Position numbers and translations under genes: made by a program
Origin: Flavobacterium sp.
GTDB lineage: Bacteria; Bacteroidota; Bacteroidia; Flavobacteriales; Flavobacteriaceae
Reading direction: 5' to 3'
Length of the DNA stretch: 64,000 nucleotides
Assembly (NCBI GenBank): GCA_014379405.1
Contig: JACMLU010000007.1
Span: 1-64,000, forward strand
The notes under the pieces: model-generated
Told to the model about the DNA's origin: nothing
Databases searched by the model: none
The model's input: only the letters and a program-made list of their open reading frames with translations
In this document: in pieces, positions 28,944 through 38,084 of the stretch
How positions within the stretch are numbered: the stretch's first letter is position 1
How the letters are laid out: every line of letters begins with the position of its first letter

Positions 28944-30902
28944 TTACTTCAGCGTTATTGTTGTAATCTTTAAAACTGTTTTGCTCAGTGGTAAAGAATT
29001 CAGCTTTATCAATAATCTACTTACACCTGGATTATCGGAATCTTGTGGTGCTTTTGATTTAGAAACATCTTCGATAAGGATTTCTGGTTTCAGTTTGGAA
29101 TTTATCACTTCAATTTTCAATTTCATTGATTTACCATTTTGCTCCAATAATGCACCATAAGGCCGAAGACTAACTTTGGCTCCCGTTACCCATTGAAAAG
29201 TATATTCTACTCCTTTTTCACCTGTTTGCCATTCATCCTGAATGGTAATTGATTTATTGGGAAACATTTTTACCGTTCTGGAAACTTTCTCTACTTGCGA
29301 TTTATAAAGTGAAGTGAGGTCAACAACATTACCAACAACCCCCTTTTTATCTGATAATTTACTGATTGTTGCCAAGCCCGAAACATCTTGTCTAGCATTA
29401 TTGAATCGCAATATATTATGAGAATCCGGTCCTGGTCTGAAAGTGGTCCATCGGTTGCTGTCTTGTGAGTAATTCCACAAATCGAGTTTGGCAGCACGCA
29501 TTTTGTCATAACTTTCGCCACCTAAATCCAGTGTCCAACGCACTCCATTGGCTTCAAGAATAAAACTGCCGACATCCATGTGTCCGTGCGAATTGTTTGG
29601 CGTTCCGCCTTTTATGGCTACATAGGAAGCTAAAGGATCATTCCAAGCCGAGCGAATTACCGCTATCGGCATATGACCATCGGCAGTCCAGTGCAATGGT
29701 AAAAAACTGTTTTTATCCATGGCTGGCAATTTTGGATCCCACCACAATACTTCCAATGCAAAATGTCTGCTGTGGCTTTTTTGAGCTTTAGAAAGCGTAT
29801 CATTTAGTACTATGCTTTTGGCTAATGCAATACTATTTATTTCATCACGAGCCTCTACTCTACTTCCATTTTCTCGGGCAAACCAAAGCATAATGGGTTC
29901 AGAAGTATATCGTTCAGCAAGTGGCTTTGCTGACAATTGTGATCCTTCGTGTCCAGCATCTGAAAAAGGATATTCATACCCTGTTGGCCCAACAATTTGT
30001 GTAATAAAATTTGTTGTTTTCAAAAAACCTGGAAAAGATTCTATTTTGAAAGAAGACCCAAATACAGATCGCAGCGCTTCAATCATGACCACTTGAAAAG
30101 TGGTACCATAAGACCAATACGCTGTTCCTTCTGCATAAGTTCCATCTGGTGCATATACAGCTCCGTGATTGGGAATGTATTTGATGGAGCGTTCCACAAT
30201 CTGACGAGCTAGTTTGGGTTCACTCTCATAAATGGCTAGAGCTCCTACCAAAAGACCTCCATTACAGACAGGATTCCAATTGAAGTTACCATTCAACCAA
30301 CTTTTGTTCTCATTGCTTTCTTTTGCGTCAAGCGAAGGATTAATACCGTTTTTTATAATGGCTTGAGTAATCGTTTCTCTTTCGGCAGGTGTAAGGTCGT
30401 TGTACAGCCAATCATATCCCACACCAGCTGCCAAAGTTGCTTCGCCAACATCTAGAAAGTGCGTTGGACACCAGTCTGGTAATTCGGCCAATTGCATCAG
30501 CTCAGCTTTTGCACGTTCAAAATAGCGTTTGTCTCCAAAGACTCGGTAAGCCAACCCCAAAGTGAGTATCCTACCTTGAACATTGCGCACTTCACTAAAT
30601 TTAAAACCGGTAGCAGGATATTCAATCTTAGCAGATTTCAAAGTCTTTTCTGCATTATTTTTCAATAACAACAATAGTTCTTTTGAAACCTCATCGTTTT
30701 GCAATTTCAACGATTCTATTCGGGAGTTGTTTGCAAACAACCGTGGATGAGCTGGTATATTTTTCCATTGTTTTTCGCTCGGGTACTCAGACACAAACTG
30801 TTGGGATACTTTATGAGATGTCAGATTGTTTTGCGCCGAGCTCTTTGCTACAACGAGCAACATCAACAGAAAAATACAGACATTTGCTTTTTTTAAATAC
30901 AT
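28944..30902 (-). CDS. Heparinase II/III-like polysaccharide lyase
   Basis: The 652-residue protein has a signal peptide (to about SSAQ, residue 24). An (alpha/alpha) toroid at about 60-370 with DWCPTHFLDVGEATLAAGVGYDWLY, partly like alginate-lyase domains, comes first. The heparinase II/III beta-sandwich follows, with NNSHGHMDVGSFILEANG near 440-457 holding the conserved Asn, His and Asp. Such enzymes cut uronic-acid glycans by beta-elimination and leave unsaturated ends that GH105/GH88 enzymes process. The downstream GH105-like gene fits this chain of reactions. Families PL12, PL15, PL17 and PL21 share the fold, so the substrate is open. It begins 34 bp after the GH101/129-like gene. Confidence 0.85.
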   Translation of the reverse strand: MYLKKANVCIFLLMLLVVAKSSAQNNLTSHKVSQQFVSEYPSEKQWKNIPAHPRLFANNSRIESLKLQNDEVSKELLLLLKNNAEKTLKSAKIEYPATGFKFSEVRNVQGRILTLGLAYRVFGDKRYFERAKAELMQLAELPDWCPTHFLDVGEATLAAGVGYDWLYNDLTPAERETITQAIIKNGINPSLDAKESNENKSWLNGNFNWNPVCNGGLLVGALAIYESEPKLARQIVERSIKYIPNHGAVYAPDGTYAEGTAYWSYGTTFQVVMIEALRSVFGSSFKIESFPGFLKTTNFITQIVGPTGYEYPFSDAGHEGSQLSAKPLAERYTSEPIMLWFARENGSRVEARDEINSIALAKSIVLNDTLSKAQKSHSRHFALEVLWWDPKLPAMDKNSFLPLHWTADGHMPIAVIRSAWNDPLASYVAIKGGTPNNSHGHMDVGSFILEANGVRWTLDLGGESYDKMRAAKLDLWNYSQDSNRWTTFRPGPDSHNILRFNNARQDVSGLATISKLSDKKGVVGNVVDLTSLYKSQVEKVSRTVKMFPNKSITIQDEWQTGEKGVEYTFQWVTGAKVSLRPYGALLEQNGKSMKLKIEVINSKLKPEILIEDVSKSKAPQDSDNPGVSRLLIKLNSLPLSKTVLKITTITLK

Positions 30903-30935
30903 TTTATGTATTTTTTAAATTATATTAATTCTAAC

Positions 30936-32855
30936 TTAATTCAGAAATGTCAAGAAGCCTTTTGCTTTGATCGTTTTTCCTTCGAAAATAATGTCTTCGT
31001 CCGAAAAATTGACCGCAATTCTATTTCCAGATGAAAAGACAGACTCCTGTACTTTGTGATCTGGTGTTACAAAACGATGAGAAATCAATTCATCATATCC
31101 GATTTTTTGCAACCAAGGACAAACATTTTTATAACTTTCAATAAAAGTAACTTTATGATCTTCCCATTGTTCGCGAGCTAAATTCCAAAGTGGCACTGAA
31201 CCATAAAGCATATTAAAAAGGTCTTTTTTCCACCAAATTTCTGGATTATGGTGATTGCTATCTTCCCAGCGCCAGGATGTTACAACTGCATCGTGATAAA
31301 CTAGTTCGTAAAGAGGTACGCGAGAATATTCGTTAATGGAATATTTTAAATATTTGTCTGGAGCCACTCTTGTTCCTAACATTTGAGTTGGACGCGAGTT
31401 GTTTTTCCAATTTCCAGTATAATAAATGGTGTTTTTATTGTCTATTTCGCTTCCCCACCAAGTGCGTTGCAACGTCATCATTCCGTGAACATACACACTA
31501 TTGGAACCTAAAAAGTCTGCGCCCCATTCGCCACCCATAAATTGATGGTACTGATCCGTCAATAATTGATAATTTTTCTTAACCTCGTTTGCAAATTGTT
31601 CTCTGGTCAATGGGTGCTCGTCTGAATAGCATTCGAATAATCCATTGGCTTGATAAACATCTACAAAATAGGATTCGTGCGGATAATCTTTTAACTCTCG
31701 CTCTACTCTTTTGATGATTTCAGGACGAATGGCCAAAGGACAGGAAGTGTGTCCAAAATTATTGGAATAGGTTTTGCCGTCTTTGGTTCGAGCAGCCAAT
31801 TCATTGAACTGTCCGGGATAAGACGTTCTTCCCAGATAAAGTCCTTGTCTAGTTTGTGCAAAACCATTTTTAACGGTATCCCTTAATTTCAAGTCAGTAA
31901 ACAATTCATATCCTCCCGTGGCATAACCCAAAGCGGCTATCTTTTTATCATAACCTACTTCCGGATAAGGAGCGTGATTGGGATTCCAAATGACAAAAAC
32001 TTTTTCTATGCCCGAATCCTTTAATTCTTGAGCAAAACTAACTTCGCGAGCATTGTCCCACACATAAAGATGCACTGCACCAATCATTTTTGCCAAAGCC
32101 GGCGTTTTTTTCTCGTTTTCTCTCAAGGTAATTACCTCATTCTTCTTCCAAATATGATCCCGATAGGTTTTTGCTTGTACAACATATCCTCCTTTATCAA
32201 AAAAATGATAAGTAACTTTACGGTCGTAACCAAATTTACTCAATGATGGCTGCCAAACCGTTGAGAACGTAATCAAACCATCCACTTTTTGTGTATGAAA
32301 ATTGGCATCATACGGCGTTTCCAAAATGGCCATGTATCCAGTTTCAAACTGCTTGTCTACCATTCCCATCCAAGCCATTGCGGTGTTTCCTCCACAAAAA
32401 AACGGTCGTTCCTCCTTAGAACCAATTGGATATTCGGTGTCATCAACGGGGAGCAATAATCCTTCACTATCGGTTAACAGCAAATAATGATTCGTATCTG
32501 GCGTTTCAAAGGCTGATGGAAAATCAAAATTTTCTACCTGCAATTTTTTATCTGCAATTAGTTTTATTTCTAAAGCTGATTTTGAGTTTAGAGTATAGGT
32601 CACTTTAAACGGAAACTTTCCTGACAAACTAACTGTTATCTCATTTCCTTTAACCAAAGTTTTTTTAACCAAATACTTTTCCTTTAAGGGAGATTGATTC
32701 CAGACTTTATTACATCGCTTGTCTGCCACTTTCAAAAGTGCGGTTTGATCATCAAATTGCACCGTTAAGTTAGCATCGGAAATAGTCCAAACTTTTGAAA
32801 AAGCTTGAATTGAAATTAGGTTGAACAGAAATAGAAATACTATTTGTTTTTTCAT
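30936..32855 (-). CDS. Putative glycoside hydrolase resembling DUF5696/GH101-GH129 proteins
   Basis: I place the start at the ATG at 32855 (MKKQIVFLFLFNLIS), which opens a normal signal peptide; an in-frame codon 39 bp upstream adds a non-leader extension. The mature protein has an N-terminal beta-sandwich (about 20-240) and a TIM barrel (about 255-560). YFVDVYQANGLFECYSDEH contains a catalytic-type Asp comparable to the VDV nucleophile of GH101-clan enzymes, and FMGGEWGADF offers an acid. A short beta domain ends the chain. I recognise the architecture rather than a proven family. A truncated paralogue of its first 30 or so codons lies at 37910-38041, and a dead GH3 tail precedes it (32928-33030). 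Confidence 0.6.
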   Translation of the reverse strand: MKKQIVFLFLFNLISIQAFSKVWTISDANLTVQFDDQTALLKVADKRCNKVWNQSPLKEKYLVKKTLVKGNEITVSLSGKFPFKVTYTLNSKSALEIKLIADKKLQVENFDFPSAFETPDTNHYLLLTDSEGLLLPVDDTEYPIGSKEERPFFCGGNTAMAWMGMVDKQFETGYMAILETPYDANFHTQKVDGLITFSTVWQPSLSKFGYDRKVTYHFFDKGGYVVQAKTYRDHIWKKNEVITLRENEKKTPALAKMIGAVHLYVWDNAREVSFAQELKDSGIEKVFVIWNPNHAPYPEVGYDKKIAALGYATGGYELFTDLKLRDTVKNGFAQTRQGLYLGRTSYPGQFNELAARTKDGKTYSNNFGHTSCPLAIRPEIIKRVERELKDYPHESYFVDVYQANGLFECYSDEHPLTREQFANEVKKNYQLLTDQYHQFMGGEWGADFLGSNSVYVHGMMTLQRTWWGSEIDNKNTIYYTGNWKNNSRPTQMLGTRVAPDKYLKYSINEYSRVPLYELVYHDAVVTSWRWEDSNHHNPEIWWKKDLFNMLYGSVPLWNLAREQWEDHKVTFIESYKNVCPWLQKIGYDELISHRFVTPDHKVQESVFSSGNRIAVNFSDEDIIFEGKTIKAKGFLTFLN

Positions 32856-32927
32856 TATTGTTTTTTTTATTGCAAAATTGAATTGTAAAATCACTTGCAG
32901 AATTAATTTTCCTTAAAATTATACTTG

Positions 32928-33030
32928 CTACTGAATACTTAATTTTTAAGTAAACTTTATGTCAGGTGATGAAGCTCCAACCATTATTGAAAAAGTATCA
33001 GGCTCCAAAACTCATTTCCGATGCTAAATT
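32928..33030 (-). pseudogene. Dead tail of a third GH3 paralogue
   Basis: The minus strand reads K-stop-VLEPDTFSIMVGASSPDIKFT-stop-KLSIQ-stop. This lines up residue by residue with the end of the GH3 gene at 35608 (KWVLEPGSFSIMVGASS, then ADIKFTEKLSIQ). Trp and Glu codons have become stops. About 90 bp are clearly homologous. The fragment lies in the 253-bp gap between the 33109 GH3 stop and the next start at 32855, and the rest of that gap shows nothing coding. Confidence 0.8.
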
Positions 33031-33108
33031 GTTTATACCCTAAATTCAGAAAGGAACTCGCTATTTATACTAACAACGCTTTGACACAATCAGCAGATTT
33101 ATCCATTT

Positions 33109-35448
33109 TTATTTACCTTGTAACTCATCTTTAATTTCGTACAATGGCTGAACTTGATTGGTTACTTTTTCAGTAATTATAGGTTTTGCCAAACTAAAAT
33201 TTTTGCGAGCAATAATGTTGCGTGAGGAAACACCTACTTGAACCGAATATTCACCGGCTTCGGCTATCCAGGCTGCTTTGGACGGAATATAAGAAGCCAA
33301 ATCTTCAGCATTAATACTGAATTTAAGTGTTTGCGATTCACCCGGTTGTAGCAAGTTCGTTTTGGCAAACGCTTTCAGTTCCTTTGTCGGTTTATCAATG
33401 CTTTTTGCCGGAGCACTAATATAAAGTTGTACCACTTCTTTTCCGGCAACACTTCCCGAATTTTTCACAGTAATGGTTGCAGTGATTTGTTTGTTGAATT
33501 TCGTGGAACTCAACTTCAAATTGTCAAAGCTAAACTGAGTATACGACAGTCCGTAGCCAAATTCGTAAGCAGGTTTAATTTTGTAAGTGTCATAGTATCT
33601 GTAACCTACATAAATGCCCTCCTGATAAACCAAAGAATCCGGTTGGTCAGCCCACGATTTCGGGAAACTTTTGGATGAAGGCACATCGGTGTAAGTTTCA
33701 GGGAAAGTGATGGCTAGTTTGCCCGAAGGATTTACTTTGCCTGAAAGTATGTCGGCAATGGCATGTCCACCTTCTTGCCCAGGTTGCCAAGCCAGAAGTA
33801 TGGCATCCGCATCTTCTTTCCATCCGGCCATATCTATTACACCGCCCAAATTTAGAACTACAACTGTCTTTTTGCCCAGACTTTTAAAAGCGGCCGAAAC
33901 TAGTTTAATCAATTCTTTTTCGGCAGGCATTAGGTTGTAATTATTTTCTAAATTTCTATCCGAACCTTCACCAGCATTTTTGCCAATGGTAACAATGCCT
34001 ATGTCGGCATTTTTTGCTTGTTCCATTATCTTCTCTTTCGACAGTACCAATTCGGGTATTTGTGGTCTTCCTGCTCCAGCATTTTTGGGTTTGGGTTGTT
34101 TGGCTTTATAATCAACTAAATAATTGAGATACAGATTTTCCAAATTTTTATCCAAGGTGTAATCTGCCTTTTTTAAGCCCTGTGCCATAGAAATTATATA
34201 CGCTTTATTTACATCGCCACTTCCGGTACCTCCGGCAATTAAATCGTAACTTGTATTTCCAAAAGCAGCAATTTTATGTATTGTTTTTGCAAAAGGTAGA
34301 GTTTGAGCATTGTTTTTCAATAACACCATTCCTTCTGTGGCTGCTTGACGCGAAACCGCGGTATGCGCTACCAAGTCAGGCTTGTCAGAATATTGATATT
34401 TTCTGAAAGTAGGTGACAACAATACAACATTCAATAATTTTTCGATTCGTTCGTCTAATAACGACTCATCCATTTTCTTGTCTTCTATAGCTTTCAAAAT
34501 ACTATTGATTTGGTCTAGTCGCCCAGGCATAATGAGCGAGTGTCCAGCCAGAATTTGTTCAACGAAATTTTGCCCTGCGCCCCAATCCGTTACCACAAAA
34601 CCCTTGAATTTCCACTCGTTACGGAGAATATCGATTACCAAATCCTTCCTTTCGGCAGTATACGTCCCATTCAGCTTATTATACGATGTCATTACTGTCC
34701 AAGGATTTGCATCCCGAACAGTCGTTTGAAACGCCTTGAGGTAAATTTCACGCAAAGCACGCTCACTAACAATGGAGTTGCTTTTCATCCGTTTGTTTTC
34801 GCTATTGTTGGCGGCTAGATGCTTGAGCGAAGTTCCAACCCCATTTGATTGTATCCCTTGAATGATGGCCGTTGCAGTTTTTCCTGTCACCAATGGATCT
34901 TCGGAGTAATATTCAAAATTGCGACCGTTCAGTGGATTACGTTGAATATTCACACCCGGTGCAAGTATGATATCTATGCCATACTCAAGCACTTCTTTAC
35001 CAAAAGCTTCACCTATTTTTTTTACCATAATTGGGTTCCAGGTTGATGCCAATAAATTGCCCACAGGAAAGCCGGTTGCGTAATAGGTATTAATTGAATC
35101 GCCTTTTCTAATCGGAGAAATTCGTACTCCTGCAGGGCCATCGGCCATTACTAGTGAAGGAATGCCCAAACGCGGAATGGCGTACGATAGTCCAGCAGCT
35201 CCCGGCACTTGACGATCAGTAAAACCAATAATACCTTCCGAGGGATTAATACTTGCAGCATTGGTTGCACCTGAATAATTGGGGCCTACTACCATTCGGA
35301 CTTTTTCGTCCAATGTCATGGCTGCAATTACTTCTTTTATTGAATTTTTACCCAATTGAGGCAACTTGTTGTTCCCGTTTTGTGCACTAATCGACAATGC
35401 ACAAAGACTAACGTAAATAGATAGAAAGAATTTGAATATGAATTTCAT
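33109..35448 (-). CDS. GH3 beta-glucosidase-type hydrolase, secreted
   Basis: The 779-residue protein has a signal peptide (to about ISAQ, residue 23). The order is GH3 barrel, alpha/beta domain and fibronectin-III-like domain, with nucleophile Asp288 in GFVVTDWGAG. Other markers are KHLAANNSENKR near 209-220 and an inserted region around 430-480 in the alpha/beta domain. The KHLAANNSE variant and the order of motifs are closer to the plant-type/BglB GH3 branch than to BglX, so it probably differs in substrate from the other two GH3 enzymes here. It is the second GH3 of a tandem pair, separated by 159 bp that carries short gene remnants (35458-35579). Confidence 0.88.
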   Translation of the reverse strand: MKFIFKFFLSIYVSLCALSISAQNGNNKLPQLGKNSIKEVIAAMTLDEKVRMVVGPNYSGATNAASINPSEGIIGFTDRQVPGAAGLSYAIPRLGIPSLVMADGPAGVRISPIRKGDSINTYYATGFPVGNLLASTWNPIMVKKIGEAFGKEVLEYGIDIILAPGVNIQRNPLNGRNFEYYSEDPLVTGKTATAIIQGIQSNGVGTSLKHLAANNSENKRMKSNSIVSERALREIYLKAFQTTVRDANPWTVMTSYNKLNGTYTAERKDLVIDILRNEWKFKGFVVTDWGAGQNFVEQILAGHSLIMPGRLDQINSILKAIEDKKMDESLLDERIEKLLNVVLLSPTFRKYQYSDKPDLVAHTAVSRQAATEGMVLLKNNAQTLPFAKTIHKIAAFGNTSYDLIAGGTGSGDVNKAYIISMAQGLKKADYTLDKNLENLYLNYLVDYKAKQPKPKNAGAGRPQIPELVLSKEKIMEQAKNADIGIVTIGKNAGEGSDRNLENNYNLMPAEKELIKLVSAAFKSLGKKTVVVLNLGGVIDMAGWKEDADAILLAWQPGQEGGHAIADILSGKVNPSGKLAITFPETYTDVPSSKSFPKSWADQPDSLVYQEGIYVGYRYYDTYKIKPAYEFGYGLSYTQFSFDNLKLSSTKFNKQITATITVKNSGSVAGKEVVQLYISAPAKSIDKPTKELKAFAKTNLLQPGESQTLKFSINAEDLASYIPSKAAWIAEAGEYSVQVGVSSRNIIARKNFSLAKPIITEKVTNQVQPLYEIKDELQGK

Positions 35449-35457
35449 GAATTATTT

Positions 35458-35579
35458 TTAATTAATGTAATTTTTAGCAATGAGTATTCCCAAGATGGCA
35501 TTGTTTTGAATATCTGTATTCATCTACTTTGTGGCTCTAATAATAGCTTTAAAGCAGCCAATTGACCCTGCCTAAATGG
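35458..35579 (-). pseudogene. Short gene tail overlapping a short gene start, probable deletion scar
   Basis: In the 159-bp gap between two GH3 genes the minus strand reads PFRQGQLAALKLLLEPQSR-stop. The stop TGA overlaps an ATG that opens MNTDIQNNAILGILIAKNYI-stop, giving an ATGA overlap typical of coupled genes. The second piece resembles the first residues of RhaT/GRP-type sugar permeases, and the first looks like an enzyme tail of unknown family. Both are too short to be functional genes. Assignment is tentative. Confidence 0.4.
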
Positions 35580-35607
35580 TTAATTAATCCTCATTTGCTA
35601 GTTCTTC

Positions 35608-37866
35608 TTACTGAATGCTCAATTTTTCAGTAAATTTTATATCTGCTGAAGAAGCCCCAACCATTATTGAAAACGAACCAGGCTCTAAAACCCATTTCAT
35701 ATCTTTGTTATAAAACGAAAAATCCGTTGGAGTTAAAGTGAAATTTACAACCTGTTTTTCACCTTGTTTCAATGAAATTTTCGCAAAGCCTTTCAGCTCT
35801 TTTGCTGGTCTAGAAACGGAAGACACATCGTCTCCTACATACAATTGGATGACCTCTTCTCCTGCTACATTACCTGTATTTGAAACCTCTACACTAACAT
35901 TTACAGATTGATTAGGGTTGATAATAGAACTTGATAATTTAAGATTCGAATAAGTAAATTGGGTATAACTCAAGCCATATCCAAAGGGGAATAGTGGTGT
36001 TGTAGGAATGTCTAAATATTTGTTATTCCACCGATTTGAATCGGTACCTAATTTTACATCGTGTGATGTTCTTTTGTAATTATAGAAAATTGGTATTTGC
36101 CCCGTATTTCTAGGAAAGGAAACTGTCAACTTACCTGATGGATTGTATTTACCAAGTAAAATATCAGCTACTGCTAAACCGCCCATTGTTCCTGGTTGCC
36201 AAGCTTCTAAAACTGCAATCGATTTTGAAGTGATATTTTGAATATCAAACGGACGACCATTTACAAGTACACTCACAATAGGCTTACCCGTTTTGCTAAT
36301 AGCATTGATTAAGTCCTCTTGTGCTCCGGGCAAATTAATATTTGATATACTTCCACCTTCGCCACTCATCCAATATTCTTCACCCACGACTAAAATGACC
36401 AGATCCGATTCTGTTGCCAATTTTACTGCTGCAGGAATCAGCTCAAGTCCTTTTGGTTCAAAACCATCCAATTTCACACCCTCGGCATAGTTAATTTCAA
36501 CAGAAGAGTCTACACTTTTCTTCAATCCTTCTAAAACAGAAACCACATCTTCATTTTTTCCTTGAGTATAATCTCCTCCTCCCCACCACGAACGCAAATC
36601 TTTCTGACTGTTAGCAAGTGGACCAATGACAGCAATTTTTTTGATACTTTTATTGAATGGTAATGAATTGTTCTCATTTTTTAAAAGCACCATACATTCA
36701 CGAGCCGCTTTTCGGGCAAATTCCAAATGTTCAGCGCACATTAATGTCTCTTTCTCTCTTTTTACATCGAAAAATTTATACGGATCATCAAACAATCCTA
36801 ATTTATACTTAGCTATTAAAACTCGTTTTACTGCTTGATCTATTGCTGAAACACTTACTTTACCTTCTTGAACCAATGCTGCAAGATGTTTTACAAACAA
36901 TCCGCTGGTCATATCCATATCTACTTCTGCATTGATCGACTGTAAGACCGCCTCTTTTTCAGTAGCAGCAGTACCAATTTTTACTAAGTTACGAATGGTG
37001 CACCAGTCGGTAATAAGCATACCCTGGAAGCCTAACTCTTTACGCAGAATATCTTTCAGTAACTTTTGATTGGCAGTAGCTGGAATGCCGTCAAAAGTGG
37101 AGTAAGCAGACATTACACTTCCGACACCTGCATTAATGGCGGCTTTGAATGGCGGTAAATAGACTTCTCTCAAAGTTCTTTCTGAAAAATCAGCAATATT
37201 ATAATCACGACCTGCCAATACGGCTCCATAACCCGCAAAGTGTTTTACACAAGCCATCACGTTTTGTCCACTAGACAAATCTTTGCCCTGAAAACCTTTT
37301 ACTCTTGCCGCAGCTACAAAACTGGCATAATAGGGATCTTCGCCAGCACCTTCTACAATTCTTCCCCAACGAGGATCATTGGTAATATCAACCATTGGCG
37401 CATAGGTAAGATGGATACCACCTGCCGATGCTTCTTTGGCTGCAATACTAGCCGATTTTTCAATTGTTTCTAAATTCCATCCCGCAGATTCTGCGAGTGG
37501 TGAGGGAAAAATAGTTTTGTAACCGTGAATCACATCTTCTTGAAACATAATTGGAATTCCAAGCCTGGATTGCTCAACAGCAATCTTCTGCAATTGAAGG
37601 TTTTGTTTGGCACCATTACTTTTCAAAATATTGCCAATTTCTCCACGTTTAATCATTTCCGACAATGAATTTGTGCTGTTATCTTCATTGACAAAAGTGG
37701 CTAAATTAAGTTGTCCTACTTTTTCTTCTAAAGTCATTTTTTGAATTAAACCATTGACTTTTTTTTCCATCGTATTGGTATTTTGAGCTGTTATAACTCC
37801 GATTGAAAAAGTGAGGAACAGTCCTATTTTCAAGAATTTTGATTTCGCTTGATTACTTTTTTTCAT
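35608..37866 (-). CDS. GH3 beta-glucosidase, secreted (BglX-like)
   Basis: I start at the ATG at 37866 (MKKSNQAKSKFLK), giving 752 residues with a signal peptide ending near ITAQ. The upstream in-frame extension to 37920 has no leader character and runs into a gene remnant. GH3 barrel, alpha/beta and fibronectin-III-like domains are complete. The nucleophile is Asp287 in MLITDWCTI, and KHFAGYG lies near 208. It should hydrolyse beta-glucosidic or beta-xylosidic links and fits a beta-glucan chain with the GH30 upstream. Two partial copies of this gene exist nearby: its first 60 or so codons at 39513-39890 and its last 30 at 32928-33030. This points to duplication followed by loss. Confidence 0.9.
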   Translation of the reverse strand: MKKSNQAKSKFLKIGLFLTFSIGVITAQNTNTMEKKVNGLIQKMTLEEKVGQLNLATFVNEDNSTNSLSEMIKRGEIGNILKSNGAKQNLQLQKIAVEQSRLGIPIMFQEDVIHGYKTIFPSPLAESAGWNLETIEKSASIAAKEASAGGIHLTYAPMVDITNDPRWGRIVEGAGEDPYYASFVAAARVKGFQGKDLSSGQNVMACVKHFAGYGAVLAGRDYNIADFSERTLREVYLPPFKAAINAGVGSVMSAYSTFDGIPATANQKLLKDILRKELGFQGMLITDWCTIRNLVKIGTAATEKEAVLQSINAEVDMDMTSGLFVKHLAALVQEGKVSVSAIDQAVKRVLIAKYKLGLFDDPYKFFDVKREKETLMCAEHLEFARKAARECMVLLKNENNSLPFNKSIKKIAVIGPLANSQKDLRSWWGGGDYTQGKNEDVVSVLEGLKKSVDSSVEINYAEGVKLDGFEPKGLELIPAAVKLATESDLVILVVGEEYWMSGEGGSISNINLPGAQEDLINAISKTGKPIVSVLVNGRPFDIQNITSKSIAVLEAWQPGTMGGLAVADILLGKYNPSGKLTVSFPRNTGQIPIFYNYKRTSHDVKLGTDSNRWNNKYLDIPTTPLFPFGYGLSYTQFTYSNLKLSSSIINPNQSVNVSVEVSNTGNVAGEEVIQLYVGDDVSSVSRPAKELKGFAKISLKQGEKQVVNFTLTPTDFSFYNKDMKWVLEPGSFSIMVGASSADIKFTEKLSIQ

Positions 37867-37909
37867 TTTTAAATCTATTATTAATTGTTGTTTTTTATTT
37901 AATGTCAAA

Positions 37910-38041
37910 TTATTTATCACTCATTGATGGTGGCACTGTCTTGAAACGAATTTCGAGATTGGCATCGGACAGTGTCCATACTTTGGAATACCCCGAGAAT
38001 GAAATTGTTGCTAGAAATATAAAAATTAAAGTTTTTTTCAT
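37910..38041 (-). pseudogene. In-frame chimera: signal peptide of a GH101/129-like gene joined to a GH92 tail
   Basis: A 43-codon frame starts with MKKTLIFIFLATISFSGYSK followed by VWTLSDANLEIRF. This matches the start of the 30936-32855 gene (SKVWTISDANLTVQF). It then switches directly to KTVPPSMSDK-stop, matching the end of the 40000-42192 GH92 gene (FNTVPPSMSD-stop). The DNA around the stop is also similar (CACTCATTGATGGTGGCACT versus CACTCATAGATGGTGGTACT). I read this as the scar of a deletion that removed the body of both genes and anything between, keeping frame. It could be expressed as a tiny exported peptide but has no enzymatic capacity. Confidence 0.75.
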
Positions 38042-38084
38042 GGGATTAATTGAGAACTTTTATTTGTAATTTGTATAGTATTTT

